Of a DNA stretch of 64,000 bases, positions 23,388 through 33,580 are shown piece after piece. A model generated the notes under the pieces. It was not told the origin of the DNA, ran no database searches, and worked only from the letters and a program-made list of their open reading frames with translations. Location: positions 1-64,000 of the forward strand of contig JBKJIG010000160.1 in assembly GCA_046598415.1 (NCBI GenBank), in the 5' to 3' direction. Both the position numbers and the translations under genes were made by a program. Position 1 is the stretch's first letter. Every line of letters starts with the position of its first letter. Origin of the DNA: VFJZ01 sp046598415 (GTDB lineage: Bacteria; Actinomycetota; Thermoleophilia; Gaiellales; F1-60-MAGs149).

Positions 23388-25595
23388 GTGCGACGACTAG
23401 CGTCTTGGAAGCCGCGGCCGCGCGGCACGTCGTCCGACGAGTCCACGGGCCTGGTCGCGCTCCGGGGACGCGTCGTCGTGAGCGCCCTGTCCGGGGTACT
23501 GATGGTGGTCGCCGTGGCCGCGTTCCTGGCGTGGCAGCAGTACGACGACACGCGCACGACAGCCCTGAACACGATGCATGTCCGGGCCAACCTGGCCGGC
23601 ACGCTGCTGGACACGTACTTCGCGGGCCAGATCGCAGCGCTGCAGGCGATGGCGGCGGGGCCGGCGGTCATGAACCTGGACGAGCCGGCGATGCTCGCGT
23701 ACTTCAAGCGCGTCGAGCCGCCGAACGGGCCGGCGTTCACGGGCGGCATCGGCTGGATCGACCTGACGGGCGCCTCGCGGGTGTCGAGCACGCCGGGCAC
23801 CGTCGCGGGGTCCGGCGTGAACCTCGCCGACCGCGCCTACTTCAAAGCCGTCGTCGGCACGGAGAAGCCGTTCGTCAGCGAGGGTCTGACCACGCGGCGT
23901 TCGGGCGAGCACGCGATCGTCATGGCCGTCCCGACGCGCGATGCCGCCGGCAAGATGAGCGGCGTGCTGGCCGGCGTGCTGCTGGTCAGCCCGACGTCGA
24001 CGCGTTTGAACGGCATCGACCTCCCCTTCGCCGGGCTCGCGGTGTTCGACCGCACCGGGCAGTCCGTGCTCGCCGGCTTCGCCAGGCCGGCCAACACGGC
24101 GCTGCTCGAGCGCCTGCGCAAGGATCCGGACGGCGGGGTGATCGGATCGACGAACGGGTTCGACGGCTCGGCCGACCACGTCGTCGGGTACGGCACCTCC
24201 AAGGTGCCGGCCTGGACCGTGGCGATCGACCAGCCCCGGTCCGCCGTGCTGGCCGCCGCGCGGCACAGCCTGTGGCTCGCGCTCGCCCTGATCGCCGGGG
24301 TCGCGATCATCGTCCTGCTGCTGGTCTTCCGCACGGTGCAGCGCGCGCGGCGCGAGGCGGAGCGGAGCGATGCGTTGGCCCGCCAGCAGCGCGAGCTCGC
24401 CGGAGCGCTGGCCTCGGCCTCGGCGGTGCAGGAGGTCTCGTCGGCGCTCGCCTCCTCGCTGGCGGCGGCGTTCTCCGGCGCGCTGGCCGTGGTGGCCCTC
24501 GCGCCCGACGACCGGCTCGGAGTGCGGATCGCCGCCACGGCGGGCGGCGCCTTCGACCGCGCCGTGCACGGGGCCGCGGTGACCGAGGTCGTGGAGGTCG
24601 CATACGGCGCCGACGCCCCGCTGGCGCTCGCCACCGAGCCCCGCCTGCGAGCCCAGTCGCCGCTTGTGGCCGCGGCGTTCGCGGGAGCGGTGCGCTCGTC
24701 GTACGCGACGGCGCTGGTCGCACCCGACGGCGATCGGGTCGGCGCTCTGGCGCTGCTGTTCGCCGACGAGCGGTCGCTCGACGACGCGGAGCAGGCGCTG
24801 GTGGCGGCCCAGGCCGGCCAGGTGGCCCTCGCGATCCAGCGCACCCGCGAGCGCGAGCGCGACCACGAGGCCACGACGCGCCTGCAGCGCAGCCTGCTGC
24901 CCGATCGCCTGCCGCGGGTCGACGGACTGGACGTCGCGGCCCGCTACAACGCCGGTGCGACGGGCCTCGAGATCGGCGGCGACTGGTACGACGTCGTGCG
25001 CCGGTCCGACGGGCTCGTGCACCTGACCGTCGGCGACGTGGCCGGTCGCGGCATCGGCGCCGCCGCTCTCATGGGACAGCTGCGCAACGCGTTCCGCGCC
25101 TACGCGCTCGACCACGCGACGCCGAGCGAGATCATGCAGCGGCTGCTGCGCCACGTCGGCGGTGACGAGATGGCCACGGCGGTCGTCGTCACGCTCGATC
25201 CGCGGTCGGGCGAGGTGCGCTACGCGTCGGCCGGGCATCCACCGCCGCTCGTGCTCGACCCGCGCACCGGCGAGGTCTCGCTGCTCGACGCCCCGGCCGG
25301 CCCGCCGCTCGGCACCCCGGCGTCGGCACCGGTGGCCGAGGGACGCGCCCACTGCGCCTCCGGCTCGACGATCGTGCTGTACACCGACGGGCTCGTGGAG
25401 CACCGCGGCGCGAGCATCGACGACGGCATCAACCAGGTCTCGGCGACGCTCGCCGCGAACGCCGCGCTCGGCGCCGGCGCGCTCGCCGATGTCGTGCTGG
25501 AGCGTGCCGCAGCGGGTGGCGACCTCGCCGACGATATCGCGTTGCTGGTCGTGCGGTACGACGGCTCGGCGTCAGTCGTCGGCGCCGACGGCTAG
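23388..25595 (+). CDS. Membrane sensor phosphatase: dCACHE plus GAF-like plus SpoIIE
   Basis: 735 residues from GTG 23388, chosen because CGGAG lies at the right distance; the frame is open a further 12 codons upstream. Membrane helix 1 is at about 29-48, an extracellular double-CACHE sensor domain (DRAYFKAVVGTEKPFVSEGL) at 55-285, and membrane helix 2 at about 293-314. A GAF-like region precedes the PP2C/SpoIIE serine phosphatase from about 497 (EIGGDWYDVV, TVGDVAGRGIGAA, LYTDGLVEHRG, DDIALLVVR). It should dephosphorylate an anti-anti-sigma protein in response to an external ligand. Its 3' end overlaps the convergent MMPL gene by 24 bases. Confidence 0.9.
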   Translation: MRRLASWKPRPRGTSSDESTGLVALRGRVVVSALSGVLMVVAVAAFLAWQQYDDTRTTALNTMHVRANLAGTLLDTYFAGQIAALQAMAAGPAVMNLDEPAMLAYFKRVEPPNGPAFTGGIGWIDLTGASRVSSTPGTVAGSGVNLADRAYFKAVVGTEKPFVSEGLTTRRSGEHAIVMAVPTRDAAGKMSGVLAGVLLVSPTSTRLNGIDLPFAGLAVFDRTGQSVLAGFARPANTALLERLRKDPDGGVIGSTNGFDGSADHVVGYGTSKVPAWTVAIDQPRSAVLAAARHSLWLALALIAGVAIIVLLLVFRTVQRARREAERSDALARQQRELAGALASASAVQEVSSALASSLAAAFSGALAVVALAPDDRLGVRIAATAGGAFDRAVHGAAVTEVVEVAYGADAPLALATEPRLRAQSPLVAAAFAGAVRSSYATALVAPDGDRVGALALLFADERSLDDAEQALVAAQAGQVALAIQRTRERERDHEATTRLQRSLLPDRLPRVDGLDVAARYNAGATGLEIGGDWYDVVRRSDGLVHLTVGDVAGRGIGAAALMGQLRNAFRAYALDHATPSEIMQRLLRHVGGDEMATAVVVTLDPRSGEVRYASAGHPPPLVLDPRTGEVSLLDAPAGPPLGTPASAPVAEGRAHCASGSTIVLYTDGLVEHRGASIDDGINQVSATLAANAALGAGALADVVLERAAAGGDLADDIALLVVRYDGSASVVGADG

Positions 25596-27857
25596 CGGTC
25601 CCGGTGCGTCGGCCGGCGGCTCCCGGCGGTGCAGCGCCCTGCCGGGCCAGCCCGCGACCGGGCCGAGGCTCGTGATCAGCGACGGCACCAGCAGCGAGCG
25701 GACGATGAACGCGTCGATCAGCACGCCGGTCGAGAGGGCGACGGCGAGCTGCCGCAGGGCGACGACGGGCGCCAGGGCCAGGAGCGCGAAGCTGCCGGCC
25801 AGCACGATGCCGGCCAGCGTCACCGGCTTCGCGGCGGCCGGCACCGCGACGGCGACGGCGTCGGCGAGCGGCCGTGTGCGGGCCTCGTGCCAGATCCGGC
25901 CGACCACGAAGACGTTGTAGTCGGAGCCGAGCGAGAGCAGCAGCACCGCCGCGGCGAGCGGCGTGTAGTAGGCGACGTCGCCCCACCCGAACACCCGCGA
26001 GACGAGCACCGTGACGCCCAGAGCGGCGCCGAGCGCGAGCACCGAGGCGGCCAGCAGCACCACCGGCGCCACAATCGCCCGGAGGAACAGCATCAGGAAC
26101 ACGAGGTTGACGGCCAGCGCGGCGAGCGCGAGCCGGATGATGTCGGACTCCGCCTGCTGCACCGTCTCGGCGGCCAGCGCCGTCTGGCCCGCCAGCTCGG
26201 TGCGGGTGACGTCGAGCCCGGCCTCGCGGGTCAGGCCGCCCAGTCCGGTGCGGAGCCGCTCGACCGTGGCGATCGCGCCGCTCGAGAACGGGTCGTCGCC
26301 GAGCACGACCAGCATCCGCACGGTCGACCCCGACTCGGCGGTGAACGGTCGCGGCGCGCCGCCGGCCAGCTCCGGCGCGGCCTTCGTCGCGTCGTCGACC
26401 GCCGCCTGCTCGGCCGGGCCGAGCACGCCGGTCACGCCGGGCGTGCGCCGCAGCAGGTCCTCGGCCTTGGCGAGGCCGGGCGCGTTGGCCCCGATCCCTG
26501 GCCCGTCCAGGACGATCTCGGTCGGCGAGATGATGCCCGCCGAGAACCCGCGCGCGGCGGCGTCGGCCGCCCGCCGCACCTCGGAGTCGTCGCCCGCACC
26601 GCCGGTCAGCGAGAACCCCAGGCGGGCGTGGCGAACGTCGTTCGCGGCGTAGCCGAGCCCGACGATGCACAGCAGCGCCAGCGGTAGCGCGACGAGGCGG
26701 CTGCGGACGAGGCGGGCACGCACGGCCTGCATGCGCGTGCCGTCGTCCTCCTCGGCGGCTTCGGCGGCGGCGCTCGCCTCCACCCGCCGGAACATGAGGC
26801 CGCCGACGATGGCGAGCACGGCGGGCACGAGGGTCAGCGCCACCAGCGTGCCCACCAGCGCGGCGAGCGCGAGGGCCGGGCCGAGCGCCTGGAAGAACCC
26901 GAGGGTGCCGAGCGTCAGGCTCGCGGTGCCGCCCGCGACGATCAGGCCGGCGGTGAGGATCGTCGGCGCCGTGACCGCCGTGGCGGAGCGCACCGCGGCG
27001 CGTGCGTTGAGGCCGTCGGCGACGCCGCGGCGGGTCGCCGCGAGCAGGAACACGCAGTAGTCGGTGACGATGCCGAGCACCAGGACGAGGATCAGCGGCT
27101 CCACCTCCTGGGCCAGCACCAGGTCGGTCGTGCGGCCGAACCACGCCACGACCCCGATCGCGACCAGGTAGGCGGCGCCGGCGGCGGCGAGCGTGAGCAC
27201 GGGTGCGAGCAGCGACCGCTGCCAGATGCCGACGACGAGCAAGATCAGCAGCAGCGTGCCGATCGTGATGGCCGGCAGCGAGTCGAGGATCGCGCCGGCC
27301 TGCTCGATGCGCGCCGGCACGACGCCGGTGACGCCGACCGGATGATCGTCGGCGGCGCTGACGTCGGCGGCGATCAGGTCGTGGGCAGCGGCCACGCGGC
27401 GCTCGAACGTCAGCGCCGGGTCGAAGAAGAGGTAGGTGATCGCGGTTGTCGACTGCTCGTCGCGCACCGACATCGCCCCGCCCACGTTGACGATCGGGAT
27501 CGCGCCGAGCAGGCCACTCTTGGCCGTGACGCCGTCGGCGGTGATCCGCTTCGCGCGGTCGGCGACCCGCGCCTGCGCGGCCGCCGACAGGCCCGCCGGG
27601 TCGCGCTGCACGAGCGCCACCTCGGTCAGCAGCGGGTAGCCGAAGACCTGCGCTGAACGGACCTGCGCCGCGATCGCGGCCGAGTCCTCCTTGACGAGCC
27701 CCCCGGCGTCGCTGGAGACGTCCGCGAGCGAGGGCAGGAACAGCACGGCGGCGACTGCCGCGGCGGCCCAGGCGAGCACGACCGGGTAGCGCAACCACAC
27801 GACGGCGGCAGCGAACGATCGTGCTCCTCGACGTCCCTGTTCGACGCGTGCGTCCAT
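25572..27857 (-). CDS. MMPL/RND-type membrane transporter
   Basis: 761 residues from ATG 27857 (GGGAGGA upstream). Two repeats each with one membrane helix, a large external domain and five further helices, as in MmpL proteins. Motifs: GIVTDYCVFLLAATRRG in the first half and LLSLGSDYNVFVVGRIWHEA in the second, carrying the conserved Asp-Tyr pairs for proton transfer. MmpL proteins export lipids or hydrophobic compounds. No lipid-synthesis gene is next to it, so the substrate is unknown. Confidence 0.9.
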   Translation of the reverse strand: MDARVEQGRRGARSFAAAVVWLRYPVVLAWAAAAVAAVLFLPSLADVSSDAGGLVKEDSAAIAAQVRSAQVFGYPLLTEVALVQRDPAGLSAAAQARVADRAKRITADGVTAKSGLLGAIPIVNVGGAMSVRDEQSTTAITYLFFDPALTFERRVAAAHDLIAADVSAADDHPVGVTGVVPARIEQAGAILDSLPAITIGTLLLILLVVGIWQRSLLAPVLTLAAAGAAYLVAIGVVAWFGRTTDLVLAQEVEPLILVLVLGIVTDYCVFLLAATRRGVADGLNARAAVRSATAVTAPTILTAGLIVAGGTASLTLGTLGFFQALGPALALAALVGTLVALTLVPAVLAIVGGLMFRRVEASAAAEAAEEDDGTRMQAVRARLVRSRLVALPLALLCIVGLGYAANDVRHARLGFSLTGGAGDDSEVRRAADAAARGFSAGIISPTEIVLDGPGIGANAPGLAKAEDLLRRTPGVTGVLGPAEQAAVDDATKAAPELAGGAPRPFTAESGSTVRMLVVLGDDPFSSGAIATVERLRTGLGGLTREAGLDVTRTELAGQTALAAETVQQAESDIIRLALAALAVNLVFLMLFLRAIVAPVVLLAASVLALGAALGVTVLVSRVFGWGDVAYYTPLAAAVLLLSLGSDYNVFVVGRIWHEARTRPLADAVAVAVPAAAKPVTLAGIVLAGSFALLALAPVVALRQLAVALSTGVLIDAFIVRSLLVPSLITSLGPVAGWPGRALHRREPPADAPGPLAVGADD

Positions 27858-28033
27858 CGCTGCCCGATTCCTCCCCCGCGGGTGGCGCCGTACGCGCCAC
27901 GTCGGACTCCCCGGCGGGCGGGGGATCCAAACCGCTCGCTGAACCGACGGGGCCGGCCCGCCCTGTCCGAAATGCTTGCGAGGAGCACTGAGTCGAGTCC
28001 TGCGCAATACAGCCGACTAGAATGCGGTAAGAG
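27858..28033. other. Divergent intergenic region
   Basis: 176 bases between the MMPL and GGDEF-EAL genes. A -10-like TAGAAT occurs at 28018, but I do not find a convincing -35 box with it. Nothing else is evident. Confidence 0.35.
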
Positions 28034-30787
28034 GTGACAGAACCTACCGACGCCCCGGGCGCCATGGAGGGTTTGCTCCATGCACTGCTCGACGGTTCGC
28101 GTGTCTTCGGTTCCTACTGGGATCACGATGGGCGCAACGTCCTCGCCGGTAACGCCTATCGCGAGTGGCTCGGTCTCGACCTCGAGCGCGTGCGCGGCGT
28201 CCACATCAGCGAGGTGATCGGTGCCGCGCGCTACGCCGAGATCGAGCCGATCATCACGACGGTCCTGAAGGACGGCGTCTCGCAGTTCGTCGAGTCGTCG
28301 CTGGTCGACGCGAGTGGCCGCCGGCGTCATGTGCGCGAGTCGTACATCCCCGACCTCACCGACGGCGAGGTGCGCGGCTTCTCGCTGCTCGTCTCCGACG
28401 TCACCGAGCGGGTCGAGGCGACCGCGGCGACGGCTGTCGTCGTCACCGCAAGCGTCGTGGCCGAGGACGAGGTGCGGCGGCTGGTCGCCAAGGCCGACGC
28501 GCTGGAGCACGTGGCCGAGTTCGTGGCGGCGCGGACCGATCCAGTCGAGGTGGCGACGTTCGTCGCGCGCGAGGTGGCACGGCTGTTCGGCGCCGACGCC
28601 GGCGGCATCGTGCGGTTCGGCGACGATGGCCAGGGCGAGGTGCTGGGCTGGCAGTCCGACTCGGGCCTCGCGTCGCTCGAGGTCGGTACGATGGTCGACC
28701 TGTCGGGTGCGCACGCCGTCTCCACCGTGTACCGCACCGGTGCGGCCACGCGGCGCCGTCCGCGCAAGGGACGCAGCGTGCTCCTGCCGACCCTGACCGA
28801 GCGCGTCGCGGTGCCGATCCGGGTCGGCGATCGGCTCTGGGGCGCGCTCATGGTCGCGTCGGAGAAACCCGGCATCGAGCCGGGCGCCGAGGCGCGCCTG
28901 GCGCGGTTCGCCGAGCTGGTCGCGCTCTCCATCTCGGAGCGCGCGGCGCGCGACGAGCTGCAGTGGCGCGTGGCGCAGCAGGCAGCGGTCAACGAGCTGA
29001 GCGCTCTCGCGCTCGGCGGCGGCGGGTTCGAGGACCTGCTGCGGGCCGCGATCGACAAGGTCGCGCTCGTCCTCGACGTGTCGATGTCGTGCATCGTCGA
29101 GGTGCTCGACGAGGACGACGCGCTGGTGCGCGCGGTGGGCGGCGAGCACGCGACGACGCACGTCGGGCTGCGGTTCAGGGCCACGACCGACACCCTGACC
29201 GGCGTGGTGCTGGCCGACGGCCTGTCGGTCGTCGTCGAGGACTTCGCGACGGATCAGCGGTTTGGCGTGACGTCCGATGCCGACGACGGCATGCACACCG
29301 CGGCCGGGTTCGTGATCCGCCTGGCCGATCGCGCGTGGGGCACGCTGGTCGCCCTCTCCTGCGAGCGACGCCGCTTCACGGCCGACCAGTTGGCGTTCCT
29401 GGAGTCGGTCGCGAAGGTGATCGGCCGTGCCATCGAGCGCTCGGAGTCGGAAGCGAAGCTGCACCACCAGGCCCTGCATGACGCCCTCACCGGCATCCCG
29501 AACCGGACGTTGCTCCTCGACCGGCTGACGCTCGCGTTGGAGCGCGCGATCCGCACCGGCACGCTCGTGGGCGTGCTGTACATCGACCTCGACCGGTTCA
29601 AGGACGTCAACGACACCTACGGCCACCCGACCGGCGACGCGCTGCTGATGGCGGTCGCCGACCAGCTCGCGGCGGCGATCCGCCCCGGCGACACCGTCGC
29701 CCGCGTCGGTGGCGACGAGTTCGCGGTCGTGGCGGAGTCGCTGAGCGGGCCGGAGGAGGCCCTCGCACTGGCCGAACGGCTGCTGCGCGAACTCGGCGCG
29801 GAGATGGGTGCGCTGAGCGGCGCCAGCATCGGCATCGCCCTGCGCAAGGGCGGCGCCTCGGCGGAGGACGCCATGCGCGACGCCGACACGGCGCTGTACC
29901 GCGCCAAGGCCTCCGGGCGGGGCCGGGTCGAGCTGTTCGATGCCGAGATGCGGGAGCGGCTGCTCGACCGCCTGCAGACGGAGGCCGACCTGCGCGGCGC
30001 GCTCGGACGCCACGAGTTTGACCTGCACTACCAGCCGATCGTCCGGCTCGCCGACGGCTCGATCGTGGGGCTCGAGGGACTCGTGCGATGGCGCCACCCG
30101 ACGCGCGGTCTGCTGCCGCCCGGCGTGTTCATCTCGATCGCCGAGGAGACCGGCGTGATCGTCGATCTGGGGCGGTTCGTGATCGCGCGGGCGTGCGCCG
30201 AAGCGGCACGCTGGAACGCGATGTGGCCCGACCAGCCGCCGATCCTGGTGACCGTGAACCTCTCGCCGCTCCAGCTCGGCGATGTCGGCCTGCCGGAGTT
30301 CATCGCCTCCAACCTCGCCGCCTCGGGCATCGAGCCCGAGCAGCTCGGGCTCGAGATCACCGAGACCGTCGTGTTCGGCGACAACCCGGAGCATGCGGCG
30401 CGGCTGCTCCAGATCCGGCTGCTCGGCGTCCGGCTGCTGCTCGACGACTACGGCACCGGCTACTCGTCGCTGAGCTACATCCGCCGCTTCCCGCTCGACT
30501 TCATCAAGCTCGACCGCCAGTTCGTGTCGGGCGTGGGCATGGAGGCGACGGACACCGCCATCATCGTCGCGATCTGCGGCCTGGCCCGCGCGCTCGGCCT
30601 GACGGTCGTCGCGGAGGGCGTCGAGACCGGTGCCCAGCTGGTCGCGCTCGTGGCCGTCGGTTGCGAGTACGCCCAGGGCTACTACTTCGCGCGGCCGCTC
30701 ACCCGCGCCAAGGTCGACCGCATACTGGCCGGCGAGCCGCCGTGGAACCTCGATCGGCGGCGCGCGCTGCTCGACCCGGCCGCCTGA
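28034..30787 (+). CDS. Cyclic-di-GMP enzyme: PAS-GAF-GAF-GGDEF-EAL
   Basis: 917 residues from GTG 28034. A PAS domain occupies about 15-130 (GLDLERVRGVHISEV) and two GAF domains about 150-300 and 310-460. The diguanylate cyclase domain has GGDEF at about 559-563 (ARVGGDEFAVV) with DLDRFKDVND. The phosphodiesterase domain follows, with EGL in place of EAL near 681 (GLEGLVRWRHP), then DDYGTGYSSL and KLDRQFV. Both catalytic sites look intact; EGL variants can be active. No membrane segment is seen, so it is a soluble sensor. It ends six bases before the convergent CHAT gene. Confidence 0.92.
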   Translation: MTEPTDAPGAMEGLLHALLDGSRVFGSYWDHDGRNVLAGNAYREWLGLDLERVRGVHISEVIGAARYAEIEPIITTVLKDGVSQFVESSLVDASGRRRHVRESYIPDLTDGEVRGFSLLVSDVTERVEATAATAVVVTASVVAEDEVRRLVAKADALEHVAEFVAARTDPVEVATFVAREVARLFGADAGGIVRFGDDGQGEVLGWQSDSGLASLEVGTMVDLSGAHAVSTVYRTGAATRRRPRKGRSVLLPTLTERVAVPIRVGDRLWGALMVASEKPGIEPGAEARLARFAELVALSISERAARDELQWRVAQQAAVNELSALALGGGGFEDLLRAAIDKVALVLDVSMSCIVEVLDEDDALVRAVGGEHATTHVGLRFRATTDTLTGVVLADGLSVVVEDFATDQRFGVTSDADDGMHTAAGFVIRLADRAWGTLVALSCERRRFTADQLAFLESVAKVIGRAIERSESEAKLHHQALHDALTGIPNRTLLLDRLTLALERAIRTGTLVGVLYIDLDRFKDVNDTYGHPTGDALLMAVADQLAAAIRPGDTVARVGGDEFAVVAESLSGPEEALALAERLLRELGAEMGALSGASIGIALRKGGASAEDAMRDADTALYRAKASGRGRVELFDAEMRERLLDRLQTEADLRGALGRHEFDLHYQPIVRLADGSIVGLEGLVRWRHPTRGLLPPGVFISIAEETGVIVDLGRFVIARACAEAARWNAMWPDQPPILVTVNLSPLQLGDVGLPEFIASNLAASGIEPEQLGLEITETVVFGDNPEHAARLLQIRLLGVRLLLDDYGTGYSSLSYIRRFPLDFIKLDRQFVSGVGMEATDTAIIVAICGLARALGLTVVAEGVETGAQLVALVAVGCEYAQGYYFARPLTRAKVDRILAGEPPWNLDRRRALLDPAA

Positions 30788-30793
30788 CCGCGC

Positions 30794-33103
30794 TCAGGGC
30801 TCGGCGGTGAGGCAGAGGAAGCTGGTCGAGGCGGGATTCGCGGCCTGGGCGGCGCGCGCCCGGGCCAGTGCGACGGGAGCCGTCGTGCCCCGGGCGAGCA
30901 GCCCGTGCAGCTCGTCCATCAGCTCCTCGGCGTGATCGTGGTGCACCGGATCGGTGGCGGCGATGACGGCGGCCGCGCCGCGGCGCACGATGATGGCTGC
31001 CGGTGTGACGATGCCGGCGCTGACGTCCCCGGCGGCGGCCGCGGCCTCGCAGGCCGACAGCACCACGCAGCTCGCTCGCACCGGCTCGCACACCAGCGTC
31101 GCGTTGGACAGCGCCCCGCCGGCCAGCTCGATCCACGACAGCAGCGGGTCGTCACCACGCCGGCCGGCGTGGGCGGCGATGTGCACGATGCCACGGCCAC
31201 CGAGCGCGCCGAGCGTGCGCGCGGGCGTCGCCGCCGCGTCCTGCAGGACCGTCGGCGCCGTGTAGTGGGCGGCGATGCGCCCCGCCTCGCTGGCGCCGTT
31301 CGGCAGGTCGGGCCCGACGATCACGGTGGCGGTGTCGTCGTCCGTGGCGGCCGGCGGGTCGCCCATGCCGGCCGCCACGGCGAGGCTCCAGGTGTGCGTG
31401 TCCAGTGCGGGCAACGCGGCCCAGGGCACGAACGCCAGCCGCGGCGCCGCCGTCAGCTGCAGCCGGCCGCCGGGATCGCCCAGGTCGGCGTCCGCGAACA
31501 GCAGGGCGCCCAGCGAGGCGGTCGCGTTGCCGGTGCCGGCGCCGTCGGCCCGCGCGGCCCGCGCCCGGTCGAGGCGCGCGAACCGGATCAGCCGGGTCAC
31601 CTCGGCGATCGTCCCGAGCCGCAGCGCCCGGGCGGCGCCGTCAAAGGTCGTGACGCCGAGCACGTCGGCGCCCAGGGTCAGGAAGTCGAGGTGGCGCCCG
31701 TCCGCCGCCGGCACCGGCAGGCGGTGGCCCAGCGGCAGCATCAGCGCCCGGACGCGGGCGACGACGGCGGCGAGGAAACGGGCGTCGCCGGTGCTGACCG
31801 CGCCGCGGACGGCGATCGCGATCAGGTCGGCCGTGCCCGTCGTCGCGACCGCCGGCGACCGCAGGGTGGCGCTGCGCTCGCGCAGCGCGTGACGGTGCGC
31901 GACGAGGCGCTCGAGGACGCGTACGAGCCCGGCGCGCCGGTTGCCGGCGATCGCCGCGTCGGCCCGCGCCAGCAGCACCGCCACCTCGGCGGCTGGGTCG
32001 TTCGACGCCCGGGTGAGCGCGGGCGGTCGGATGCCGTCGATGCGGCTCAGGACCGCGTCGACACGGGTCTGCAGCGGCCGGTCGCCGATCGCGACGGCGG
32101 TGGCGGCCGCGGTGCGCAGCGCCGGCCGCGCCGGCCTGCCGGCCAGGGCGAGGCAGGTCAGCTCGCCGGCGACCACCGTGGCGCGCGCGGCGGCCGGGTC
32201 GTCGCCCACCCGCAGCAGGCGACGGCGCGCCCGCCGGGCGAACGGCAGCGCCGCGGCCCAGTCGCCCTGGCCACGGTGCGCGTCAGCGGCCAGCAGCTCG
32301 ATCGTGGCCCGCTCGCGCGCGCTGACGCCATGCTCCTGCAGGAGCGCCGTCGCCCGCTGCAGCACCGTCAGGGCGAGGCCGGCGCCGGCCAGCGCCTCCA
32401 GCTGATCCAGCTCCGTCGTGCGGGTGCTGATGCCGGCGGCGCGCAGCGTCTCCAGCTCGGCGTCGAACACGTCCAGCGCCTGCGCGTAGTCGCCCAGCTG
32501 GACGAGCGCGTGCGCGCGGTTGCCGTCGACGATCCAGCGGGGCAGGTCGGCGCCGTCGGCGATGGCCCGGTCGACCAGTTCGAGGTCGGCGAGGGCGCCG
32601 CTCGGGTCGCCGTTGGTGGCGCGCATCAGGGCGACGTTCAGGCGGGCGCCGGCGGCGTCGGTGAGCTGCCCGGCGCGCCGGAACGCCCGCTCGGCGGTCG
32701 CGTTGGCGCGGATCGCCGCCAGCGCCTCGCCCGCCCGCCAGTGCACGACGCCGCGGTACAGCAGCGCGACGCCGCGGTCCTCCGGCGAGACCAGCTCGAG
32801 CGCCTCGTCTGCGCAGGTGGCGGCGTCGGCCATCCGCCCGTTCAGGGCCAGCGCGTTGGCGTGCGTGGCGAGGGCGCGGCCGACCCCTTCGGGATCGGCC
32901 GCGGCGCGGGCGGCCCGCACGGCGCGGCGGGACGCACGCAGCGACGCCGCCCGGTCGCCGGTGCGCTGGTGGGCCATCGCGAGCAGCCGCACGAGCTCGG
33001 GGTGGTCGGTATCGCGGACGCCACCGAGCGCCTCGCCGAGCTCCCGGATGGCACCGGCCGGGTCGTGCTGGATGCGCGCCTCGAACGCTAGATCGCGACC
33101 CAC
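30794..33103 (-). CDS. TPR-CHAT protein, caspase-like protease
   Basis: 769 residues from GTG 33103. The first 350 or so residues are a run of tetratricopeptide-type helical repeats (LVRLLAMAHQRTGDRAASLRA and onward). The C-terminal CHAT domain is a caspase-like protease with the catalytic pair His645 (IVHIAAHA) and Cys685 (VVLSACEA), both preserved. It overlaps the 157-residue gene by 16 bases and is the last gene of an operon headed by an ECF sigma factor. TPR-CHAT proteins usually cut one specific partner on a signal. The 157-residue protein and the sigma factor are the obvious candidates. This is inference. Confidence 0.88.
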   Translation of the reverse strand: MGRDLAFEARIQHDPAGAIRELGEALGGVRDTDHPELVRLLAMAHQRTGDRAASLRASRRAVRAARAAADPEGVGRALATHANALALNGRMADAATCADEALELVSPEDRGVALLYRGVVHWRAGEALAAIRANATAERAFRRAGQLTDAAGARLNVALMRATNGDPSGALADLELVDRAIADGADLPRWIVDGNRAHALVQLGDYAQALDVFDAELETLRAAGISTRTTELDQLEALAGAGLALTVLQRATALLQEHGVSARERATIELLAADAHRGQGDWAAALPFARRARRRLLRVGDDPAAARATVVAGELTCLALAGRPARPALRTAAATAVAIGDRPLQTRVDAVLSRIDGIRPPALTRASNDPAAEVAVLLARADAAIAGNRRAGLVRVLERLVAHRHALRERSATLRSPAVATTGTADLIAIAVRGAVSTGDARFLAAVVARVRALMLPLGHRLPVPAADGRHLDFLTLGADVLGVTTFDGAARALRLGTIAEVTRLIRFARLDRARAARADGAGTGNATASLGALLFADADLGDPGGRLQLTAAPRLAFVPWAALPALDTHTWSLAVAAGMGDPPAATDDDTATVIVGPDLPNGASEAGRIAAHYTAPTVLQDAAATPARTLGALGGRGIVHIAAHAGRRGDDPLLSWIELAGGALSNATLVCEPVRASCVVLSACEAAAAAGDVSAGIVTPAAIIVRRGAAAVIAATDPVHHDHAEELMDELHGLLARGTTAPVALARARAAQAANPASTSFLCLTAEP

Positions 33104-33561
33104 GACGTCTCGACCGGCCGTTCACCCGTCCGCCGGATGGACAGGCGGACCGGGCCGGCTGGAAGGTCGTCGACGAGGAACCGTCCCTGGTCGTCGCTCG
33201 CGAAGCTGGTGCGTCCCTCGCGGTGGATGGCGACGATCGCGGCCTCGGCCGGCGGGGCGATCTGCCCCGTCAGCGCGCGGCGCTCGACGACGATCTCCAC
33301 CTCGACGTCGACGTTGAACGACGGCGTCGCAAACGCCAGCACTCGCTGGGTGCGCCCGCTGCGCAGGCGCGAGCGCCAGTCGTCGTCCAGCACCGAGTCG
33401 TAGTCGAGCGATGCGACGGCGGCGTCGGGATCGCGAGCGTCGATCACCTTCTGGGCCACCGCCTCGATGCGCGCGAGCAGCTCGCTCGCATCGTCCTCTC
33501 GGTCCAGTCGTGCACCAAGGGCGTCGAGATCGAACGATTCAGAGTCGGGCACGATACGCAA
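33088..33561 (-). CDS. Sigma-operon protein with helical N-terminus and Ig-like C-terminus
   Basis: 157 residues. An acidic helical N-terminal half (ARLDREDDASELLARIEAV, then DYDSVLDDDWRSRLRSG) is followed by a short strand region and a carboxypeptidase-regulatory-like Ig fold (LTGQIAPP, FASDDQGRFLVDDLPAGPVRLSI). No membrane segment and no zinc-finger cysteines, so it is not a standard anti-sigma factor. It sits 19 bases after the sigma gene and overlaps the CHAT gene. Possible roles are an anti-sigma factor, a protease substrate, or both. Confidence 0.75.
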   Translation of the reverse strand: MRIVPDSESFDLDALGARLDREDDASELLARIEAVAQKVIDARDPDAAVASLDYDSVLDDDWRSRLRSGRTQRVLAFATPSFNVDVEVEIVVERRALTGQIAPPAEAAIVAIHREGRTSFASDDQGRFLVDDLPAGPVRLSIRRTGERPVETSWVAI

Positions 33562-33580
33562 AAGCTACTCCCCTCACCTT

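Noticed and set aside
27858..28033. Promoter at TAGAAT 28018
   Set aside because: No acceptable -35 box at 16-18 bases; left as a -10-like sequence only.
30794..33103. True type III-E CRISPR locus
   Set aside because: No gRAMP/Cas7-11, Cas1 or repeats are present; only the sigma/partner/TPR-CHAT logic is similar.
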